DNA from: Candidatus Scybalomonas excrementavium
GTDB taxonomy: Bacteria; Bacillota; Clostridia; Lachnospirales; Lachnospiraceae
DNA: 7,030 nt
Direction of reading: 5' to 3'
Assembly: GCA_017694765.1 (NCBI GenBank)
Contig: JADIML010000294.1
Location: forward strand, 1-7,030
Shown: one piece after another, positions 1-7,030 of the stretch
How positions within the stretch are numbered: the stretch's first letter is position 1
Layout: each line of letters starts with the position of its first letter
Notes under the pieces: model-generated
What the model was told of the DNA's origin: nothing
The model's database searches: none
What the model saw: the letters and a program-made list of their open reading frames with translations, nothing else
Program-made: the position numbers and the translations under genes

Positions 1-42
1 GTTCAATCGTCTCGTGGGCTCGGAGATGTGTATAAGAGACAG
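1..42. other. Illumina Nextera (Tn5) adapter carry-over, not genomic
   Basis: Positions 24-42 read AGATGTGTATAAGAGACAG, the 19-bp Tn5 mosaic end used in Nextera libraries. Positions 9-23 (GTCTCGTGGGCTCGG) are the read-2 side of the transposase adapter. The eight bases before it (1-8) occupy the place of an i7 index and probably are one. The thrS reading frame is intact up to position 43 and is lost at the adapter junction, so genomic sequence starts at 43. This is therefore an untrimmed contig end, not a natural Tn5 insertion. Confidence 0.97.
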
Positions 43-603
43 ATTCATTAAGTGAGGTCCTGCACAGAGATCTGTAAATCCATCACTTTGACGATAGAAA
101 GAAATTTCAGCATCTTCTGGTAACTCTTCAATTAATTCTACTTTATATGGTTCATTTTTTTCCTTAGCAAAAGCAATTGCTTCTTCTCTTGATAAAGTAA
201 AGCGTTCTAAGCGATTTCCTTCTTTGATGATTTTTTTCATCTCTTTTTCTAATTTTTCTAAATCTTCTTTTGAAAAAGGTTCTGCATCAAAATCATAATA
301 AAACCCTTCTTCAATTGCTGGTCCGATTGCTAACTTTGCATTTGGAAACAAACGCTTTACAGCTTCTGCTAATACATGAGAAGTTGTATGACGAACAACT
401 TGTAACCCTTCTTTATCTTTTGCTGTTAAAATATTTAATTCACAATCTTCTTCTAATACAGTACGTAAGTCTACGACTTCTCCATTTACCTCGCCTGCAC
501 AAGCCATACGAGCTAACCCTTCACTAATATCTAATGCGATATCATATACACTTTTTGCTTCTTGATACTCTCTAACAGAGCCATCTTTTAATTGAATTTT
601 CAT
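43..603 (-). CDS. thrS: Threonyl-tRNA synthetase, N-terminal 187 residues (3' end cut by contig end)
   Basis: Class II aminoacyl-tRNA synthetase that charges tRNA-Thr with threonine in the cytoplasm. Translating from the ATG at 603-601 gives MKIQLKDGSVREYQ..., which begins with the small beta-rich TGS domain (about residues 1-62). The editing (TGS-linked/SAD) domain follows, with the HxxxH motif HTTSH at residues 72-76 and the conserved DLCAGPHL segment at 178-185 carrying the Cys and His of the editing site. Full-length ThrRS is about 640 residues, so the catalytic core and anticodon-binding domain are missing only because the contig ends at codon 187 (position 43), where adapter sequence takes over. 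An AAAGGGAAG ribosome binding site (619-611) lies upstream of the start. The gene is controlled by the T-box leader directly upstream. It is absent from simple ORF lists because it lacks a stop codon here. Confidence 0.96.
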
Positions 604-691
604 CGTCTTTCTTCCCTTTCTTCTATCTTATCGTTTATATTCATTTTCATACATTTCATAAGATCTCATATTAAGCAATTTCCTATAACAT

Positions 692-719
692 AAAAAAAGC
701 ACTCCAAATGGAATGCTTT
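692..719 (-). terminator. T-box attenuator terminator of thrS
   Basis: On the minus strand AAAGCATTCC (719-710) pairs with GGAGTGCTTT (705-696), ten pairs with one G-U, around an ATTT loop, and runs into a seven-base U tract. It lies between the antiterminator and the thrS ribosome binding site, as expected for a T-box attenuator. Unusually, its 5' arm does not overlap the 3' arm of the antiterminator. Confidence 0.88.
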
Positions 720-956
720 ATCGATCTATGTTGCATGAAAACACTCCGTACAGGGACGAGAATACTCGCGGTTCCACCCTGTTTGTTTTTCATGTAAAAA
801 CCTCTTCATTAAGATGATAACGGAATCACCGTGCCGTATTAAGGCCACTCCGAGGTGGTTTTCAGACTGATTCTTCATCAAGATTCTTCCAGCTTATGAA
901 TCTCTCTCTGGGATGCTTCTAACAGCTTACTGTCCTCTTCAACGCTTTATCTTTAT
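692..956 (-). promoter_or_regulatory. T-box riboswitch (tRNA-Thr sensing leader of thrS)
   Basis: The leader senses uncharged tRNA-Thr and lets transcription continue into thrS when the amino acid is short. On the minus strand it shows the Stem I elements AGTAAG (AG-bulge-like, about 925-930) and AGAGAGA (GA/K-turn motif, about 902-908). A specifier follows as GAAA-ACC-ACC at 863-854. ACC at 859-857 is a threonine codon, matching the downstream gene. The T-box proper, AGGGTGGAACCGCG, occupies 780-767 and folds into an antiterminator spanning 780-752 (AGGG with CCCT; GCGAG with CTCGT). A lower extension is possible between CATGAAAAAC (794-785) and GTTTTCATG (742-734). A rho-independent terminator closes the leader. 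The 5' end is inferred from the promoter at 963-991. Confidence 0.93.
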
Positions 957-962
957 GTGGTC

Positions 963-991
963 ATTCTACTTCAAAATTTTTTTAATGTCAA
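963..991 (-). promoter_or_regulatory. Sigma-A-type promoter of thrS T-box transcript
   Basis: On the minus strand TTGACA (991-986) is followed after exactly 17 bases by TAGAAT (968-963). This is a near-consensus housekeeping promoter and places transcription start at about 956, just before the T-box Stem I. It is divergent from the promoter of the plus-strand secreted protein gene. Confidence 0.85.
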
Positions 992-1051
992 GGCTATTTC
1001 CCAAAAAAGTAATACCTTTTTCTCAAAAAATCTTCTATTCTTCTTCTCCTA

Positions 1052-1060
1052 TGTTATAAT
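1052..1060 (+). promoter_or_regulatory. Extended -10 promoter of the CAP protein gene
   Basis: TGTTATAAT at 1052-1060 is a perfect TATAAT preceded by the TGn extended -10 motif. No good -35 hexamer is seen at 16-18 bases upstream (the region is TC-rich, e.g. TTCTAT), which the extended -10 could offset. Predicted transcription start is near 1067, giving a leader of about 46 bases before the chosen start codon. Confidence 0.65.
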
Positions 1061-1112
1061 AGAATCGTTCTTATATAAAATTTATACCAAAAAGAAAGGA
1101 ACTGATTATGTC

Positions 1113-2246
1113 ATGAGACACTATAAAAAATCTTCAAAAAAGACAATAACTCTTTTTTTATCACTTATTTTAACCTTAACTTCAACTTTTTCCCTTCCAA
1201 CACAAGCATCTGCTTTAACGATTCAATTAAATCAGACAGCCGCTACGATTCGTGTTGGTAAAAAAACAACTCTATCGATAAAAGGAACTTCTAAAAAAAT
1301 TACTTGGAGTAGTAAAAATGCTACAATTGCTTCTGTCAACCAAAAGGGAATTGTTACTGGTAAAAAAAAGGGAATTACTTATATTTCTGCTAAAGTAGCT
1401 GGAAAGACTCTTCGGTGTAAAATTACAGTAAAACCAAAGGCTGCTTCTTCTATTGCTATGGTTATCAATGGTGTTTCTCTAAAACTTGGAGATTCTGTCC
1501 TAACATTAAAAAGAAAATTTGGAGAACCTACACGTATTGATACTAGTATTTATTCTTTTGATTATTATGTTTATAATACAAAAAATTATGAACATTTCTT
1601 TATGGTTGGTGTACAAAATAACAAAATAGTTGCATTTTATAGCGATACTTCCACCTTCAAAATTGGTTCTTTAACTCCTTCATGCTCTATTAGCCAAGTC
1701 AATGGCTTATTAAAATCTTCGATTGATTCTACAGCAAAAGAAGCCTTTATTACTTCTAATGGATTATATTATCGCTTATTCTTTGATCAACTTGGAAAGA
1801 AAAACTTAGTAGGTACTCTTGTTTCTTCTGTTCCTCTTACACAAAAAACACGAACATCTACTATTTTAAAAGCTGAGGAAAGAGAAATCTTTGATACATG
1901 TAACTCAGCTCGTGTAAGAAATGGACTAACTCCTTTTACTTGGTCTGAAAAAGCAGCAACTGCTAGTAGAAACCATAGTAAAGATATGGCTACAAATAAC
2001 TACTTCTCTCACACAAGTCTCTCTGGAACCAATCCATGGGATCGTATGATAAGTGTAGGTATTTCTTGGAGAAGTTGTGGCGAAAATATTATTGCTGGTT
2101 ATACAGACGGTATTTCTGCTAATAATGGTTGGCTCAATAGTTCTGGACATCGTAGTAATATGCTTGCTAACTTTACTTACTTAGGTGTAGGTGGTGCAAC
2201 TGGTGGAAGCTATGGTATTTATTTTACAGAAGGATTTTACTCTTAA
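1113..2246 (+). CDS. Secreted Big2 / CAP-associated / CAP (SCP) domain protein
   Basis: A 377-residue exported protein of unknown substrate. Residues 1-34 form a signal peptide: basic MRHYKKSSKK, a hydrophobic core, and cleavage probably after ASA at 34. Residues 35-107 are a Big2 bacterial Ig-like domain (ITWSSKNATIASVNQKG, then a VTGKKKG turn and CKITV end). Residues about 117-240 match the CAP-associated N-terminal type (GVSLKLGDSVLTLKRKFGEP... then VYNTKNY and VGVQNNKIVAFY). Residues about 255-377 are a CAP/SCP domain of the YkwD type, with H288 in NHSKDM, H300 in YFSH, G323-E324-N325, and GWLNSSGHRSNML (339-351, His346). No LPXTG or transmembrane tail is seen, so it is probably released or held non-covalently. 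The start at 1113 is chosen over an in-frame ATG at 957. The longer start would bury the signal peptide, lies upstream of this gene's own promoter and sits at the thrS transcription start. The best ribosome binding site, AAAGGA (1095-1100), is 12 bases from this ATG. Confidence 0.9.
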   Translation: MRHYKKSSKKTITLFLSLILTLTSTFSLPTQASALTIQLNQTAATIRVGKKTTLSIKGTSKKITWSSKNATIASVNQKGIVTGKKKGITYISAKVAGKTLRCKITVKPKAASSIAMVINGVSLKLGDSVLTLKRKFGEPTRIDTSIYSFDYYVYNTKNYEHFFMVGVQNNKIVAFYSDTSTFKIGSLTPSCSISQVNGLLKSSIDSTAKEAFITSNGLYYRLFFDQLGKKNLVGTLVSSVPLTQKTRTSTILKAEEREIFDTCNSARVRNGLTPFTWSEKAATASRNHSKDMATNNYFSHTSLSGTNPWDRMISVGISWRSCGENIIAGYTDGISANNGWLNSSGHRSNMLANFTYLGVGGATGGSYGIYFTEGFYS

Positions 2247-2267
2247 GAATCCTTTTGTTATCCACTA

Positions 2268-2315
2268 AAAAATACGTATTGATAGAGTTACTACCTCTTT
2301 TCAATACGTATTTTT
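2268..2315. terminator. Bidirectional terminator between convergent genes
   Basis: AAAAATACGTATTGA (2268-2282) is a perfect 15-base complement of TCAATACGTATTTTT (2301-2315), and AGAG (2284-2287) with CTCT (2295-2298) can extend the stem inside the loop. U-rich runs follow on both strands (TTTTTATTTT on plus; TTTTTTAG on minus). It can therefore end both the CAP gene transcript and the convergent bgl operon. A small 6-7 bp inverted repeat at 2321-2336 follows. The rest of 2247-2367 holds nothing else recognisable. Confidence 0.88.
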
Positions 2316-2367
2316 ATTTTAATTCCTATTGGAATTATTTCATCCTATCATATATTTTATTTTACAA

Positions 2368-3828
<1,461 letters not shown>

Positions 3829-3841
3829 CTATACAAATGTT

Positions 3842-3894
3842 GGCAATTAGGAAACTATTTTTATAACTTAAAAGAAATCTGTTTCCTAATCGCC
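3842..3894 (-). repeat. Intercistronic stem-loop between bglP and bglA
   Basis: On the transcript strand GGCGATTAGGAAAC (3894-3881) pairs with GTTTCCTAATTGCC (3855-3842), 14 pairs including one G-U, around a 25-base AU-rich loop. No U tract follows, so it is not a standard terminator, and it lacks the GGATTGTTAC signature of a LicT target. It could protect or process the mRNA, or tune bglA relative to bglP. The rest of the 118-base gap contains only the bglA ribosome binding site. Confidence 0.75.
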
Positions 3895-3916
3895 TATCTA
3901 TTATTCTATCTTTTCT

Positions 3917-5826
<1,910 letters not shown>

Positions 5827-5854
5827 TTATACTTTTTTAAAAATTTATAGATAC

Positions 5855-5904
5855 AAAAAGGCAATACCAAAAATAAAGGTTTTCTTCATTTTGGTATTGC
5901 CTTT
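5855..5904 (-). terminator. LicT-controlled terminator between licT and bglP
   Basis: On the transcript strand GGCAATACCAAAA (5901-5889) is a perfect 13-base complement of TTTTGGTATTGCC (5872-5860). The pairing extends by AAA/TTT into the U tract (5859-5855). The 5' arm is shared with the 3' half of RAT2, so RAT folding and terminator folding are mutually exclusive. This controls entry into bglP and bglA. Confidence 0.92.
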
Positions 5905-5915
5905 CGTAACAATCC
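5893..5915 (-). promoter_or_regulatory. RAT2: shortened LicT/BglG antiterminator target ahead of bglP
   Basis: The transcript strand has GGATTGTTAC (5915-5906), GAAA (5905-5902) and GGCAATACC (5901-5893). The two outer blocks match RAT1 (GGATTGTTAC and GGCTATACC) except for one base. The central 10 nt of RAT1 are replaced by GAAA, which a C-G pair can close into a GNRA tetraloop. It overlaps the terminator in the classical way and begins four bases after the licT stop codon. LicT bound here should prevent termination before bglP. Confidence 0.82.
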
Positions 5916-5918
5916 GTT

Positions 5919-6749
5919 TTACATTGTAATTCTTTTTATATGAACAGTTAAATAAATAAGTTCATCTTCTGTCATTTCTCTTTGATACTCTTTTTTGACA
6001 TATTCTCGAACTTTTAAAGCACATAAATACTCGGTTTTATATTGTTCCTTTAATACTTGTAAAAACTCTGTATCATCTCCTGGGATTTCCATTCCTGTTA
6101 AAATACGATTGACTAAAAATTTCAAATGAGTAAGAAATCGTTCATAATGTATCGAATACTCATCTAGTTCTTTTTGAAAATGATATTTTATAATGTTTAC
6201 AATATTTTGTATCATTTTGGTCATCTCAGTTGTTTGACGCATTTCCATACAATCCATAGAGGCATTTACAAGATGAAGGGCAATAAATCCAGCCTCATCT
6301 TCTGGTAATACAACTCCAAGTCTTCTCTTTATAATAGATAGCGCTTCTTTCCCAACCAAATATTCATGGTTATAAAATCTCTTAATTTCCCAAAGAAGAG
6401 CATTGCTCACTTCTATCCCTTGCTTTGCTCTTTGGATAGAAAAGCTAATATGATCGGTCAGTGTAATATAAATATTATCACTTAACTTTTTCCCAAGAGA
6501 AAATTTTGCATAATGAATAATTTCATTTGCCACTTGTACATGTTCTAGAGGTGTCTTTGAAAGCAATGATTTTAACTGTTCTAAATAATCTTTTTCATCA
6601 TATTTATAAATCTTTTCAATTTTACTCTCTTCGATTGCTTCACCTATCTTTGTCTTAAAACCAAGACCACAACCCATAACAAGAACTTCTTGTCCACTTT
6701 CATCTTGAGACTGTACTAAATTATTATTAATTACTTTTATCACTTTCAT
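5919..6749 (-). CDS. licT: LicT/BglG-family transcriptional antiterminator (CAT-PRD1-PRD2)
   Basis: RNA-binding antiterminator that, when active, dimerises on RAT hairpins and stops formation of the overlapping terminators. The 276-residue protein matches family length (LicT 277, BglG 278). Residues 1-56 are the CAT RNA-binding domain (MKVIKVINNNLV, then LVMGCGLGF and KIGEAI). PRD1 spans about 65-170 with His100 (LTDHI) and His159 (ALHLVN). PRD2 spans about 172-276 with His208 (LTHLKF) and His270 (TVHIKRI). All four regulatory histidines are present, so control by both the cognate EII and HPr is expected. The PRD1 histidines would receive the negative signal from BglP when substrate is absent. 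AAGG (6764-6761) lies 11 bases before the ATG. The gene is first in the operon and is preceded by its own RAT/terminator, so it is autoregulated. A second RAT follows its stop. Confidence 0.95.
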   Translation of the reverse strand: MKVIKVINNNLVQSQDESGQEVLVMGCGLGFKTKIGEAIEESKIEKIYKYDEKDYLEQLKSLLSKTPLEHVQVANEIIHYAKFSLGKKLSDNIYITLTDHISFSIQRAKQGIEVSNALLWEIKRFYNHEYLVGKEALSIIKRRLGVVLPEDEAGFIALHLVNASMDCMEMRQTTEMTKMIQNIVNIIKYHFQKELDEYSIHYERFLTHLKFLVNRILTGMEIPGDDTEFLQVLKEQYKTEYLCALKVREYVKKEYQREMTEDELIYLTVHIKRITM

Positions 6750-6782
6750 ATTATTTCATACCTTCATCTATTCTTATGACAC

Positions 6783-6850
6783 AAAAAAGGCTATACTTCT
6801 TGTAACATAAGACAATCATAAAGATGTGTTTAGAAACAAGTGGTATAGCC
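6783..6850 (-). terminator. LicT-controlled terminator ahead of licT
   Basis: On the transcript strand GGCTATAC (6850-6843) pairs with GTATAGCC (6796-6789). CTTGT/ACAAG, beyond a 2x2 internal loop, extends the stem, and a six-base U tract follows (6788-6783). Its 5' arm is the 3' half of RAT1, giving the mutually exclusive fold expected for LicT autoregulation. It lies in the leader 34 bases before the licT start codon. Confidence 0.93.
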
Positions 6851-6870
6851 TGCATAACCAGTAACAATCC
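6842..6870 (-). promoter_or_regulatory. RAT1: ribonucleic antiterminator target ahead of licT
   Basis: The transcript strand carries GGATTGTTAC (6870-6861), TGGTTATGCA (6860-6851) and GGCTATACC (6850-6842), 29 bases in all. It agrees with the known LicT/SacY RAT pattern, including GGATTGTTACTG and GCAGGC. It starts about 12 bases after the predicted transcription start and overlaps the downstream terminator. Confidence 0.95.
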
Positions 6871-6888
6871 AACTATATAACTGTTTTT

Positions 6889-6917
6889 ATTGTAGTAATA
6901 CTTAATAGGTTTGTCAA
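6889..6917 (-). promoter_or_regulatory. Sigma-A-type promoter of the licT-bglP-bglA operon
   Basis: On the minus strand TTGACA (6917-6912) and TACAAT (6894-6889) are separated by exactly 17 bases, a near-consensus housekeeping promoter. Transcription would start near 6882, just ahead of RAT1. I see no convincing cre (CcpA) site around it, so regulation visible in the sequence is by antitermination. Confidence 0.88.
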
Positions 6918-6965
6918 TCTCTATTTTTAATAATTTTTATAGTTTTTTTCTTTTTATTCTCATTC

Positions 6966-7028
6966 CTATTCAGAAAGATTCGACACAGTAAATGTCACTT
7001 CTAATACATTTTCCTCTTTGTATTGGGA
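6966..7028 (-). CDS. Possible C-terminal tail of an upstream minus-strand gene (partial)
   Basis: From the window edge the minus strand reads SQYKEENVLEVTFTVSNLSE and then TAG at 6968-6966. The alternating charged and hydrophobic pattern and the stop 49 bases before the operon promoter fit the end of a gene running in from beyond the window. Twenty residues are too few to identify a family. The opposite strand is also open over much of this stretch but has no start codon. No clear terminator separates it from the operon promoter, so some read-through into the operon is possible. Confidence 0.35.
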   Translation of the reverse strand, partial: SQYKEENVLEVTFTVSNLSE

Positions 7029-7030
7029 TT

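Noticed and set aside
1..42. Natural Tn5/IS50 insertion at the window start
   Set aside because: The bases before the mosaic end are the synthetic Nextera arm, not IS50 sequence.
270..527. Plus-strand open frame, 85 codons
   Set aside because: Antisense to thrS; a leucine-rich translation typical of the reverse of an AT-rich gene, with no family resemblance.
957..1112. Longer in-frame start for the CAP protein (ATG at 957)
   Set aside because: It would place 52 low-complexity residues before a clear signal peptide, lies upstream of the TGTTATAAT promoter at 1052-1060, and coincides with the start of the divergent thrS transcript.
1926..2150. Minus-strand open frame, 74 codons
   Set aside because: Shadow of the CAP domain coding region; no ribosome binding site or recognisable domain.
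2321..2336. Small inverted repeat AATTCC-TATT-GGAATT
   Set aside because: A short AT-rich stem with no U tract on either strand; too weak to call a second terminator.

Overview
The window is AT-rich, low-GC Gram-positive (Bacillota) DNA. Evidence for this includes a T-box riboswitch ahead of thrS, consensus sigma-A-type promoters, AGGAGG-type ribosome binding sites, LicT/BglG antitermination and a secreted Big2/CAP protein. The Big2 plus CAP-associated-domain architecture is common in Clostridia such as Lachnospiraceae, but the genus cannot be fixed by eye. Positions 1-42 are not genomic: they are an Illumina Nextera (Tn5) adapter, so genomic sequence begins at 43 and this is a contig end.

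Layout. 43-603 (minus) is the N-terminal 187 codons of threonyl-tRNA synthetase, cut by the contig end. Its leader (604 to about 956) holds a threonine T-box with an ACC specifier, an antiterminator, a terminator and a TTGACA-17-TAGAAT promoter. Divergently, 1113-2246 (plus) encodes a 377-residue exported protein: signal peptide, Big2 Ig-like domain, CAP-associated domain and CAP/SCP domain. A long bidirectional terminator (2268-2315) separates it from a convergent beta-glucoside operon on the minus strand.

The operon reads, in transcription order: promoter (6889-6917), RAT1/terminator (6783-6870), licT-type antiterminator (5919-6749), RAT2/terminator (5855-5915), a bglP-type PTS EIIBCA permease (3917-5811, frameshifted), an intercistronic hairpin (3842-3894) and a GH1 6-phospho-beta-glucosidase (2368-3798). 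The logic is the classical bgl circuit. The permease imports and phosphorylates aryl-/beta-glucosides. It also reports substrate through phosphorylation of LicT PRD histidines. Active LicT binds RAT RNA and prevents termination ahead of licT and ahead of bglP. The phosphoglucosidase cleaves the imported sugar phosphate.

Most notable: (1) bglP is interrupted after codon 39 by a -1 shift exactly at a correctly phased A AAA AAG heptamer, the dnaX-type slippery sequence. A -1 slip restores a 631-residue EIIBCA. It is either programmed or transcriptional slippage, phase variation, or a recent indel. (2) RAT2 has its apical 10 nt replaced by a GAAA tetraloop and begins 4 nt after the licT stop codon. 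I see no wholly new system; the novelty is in how a known one may be controlled.
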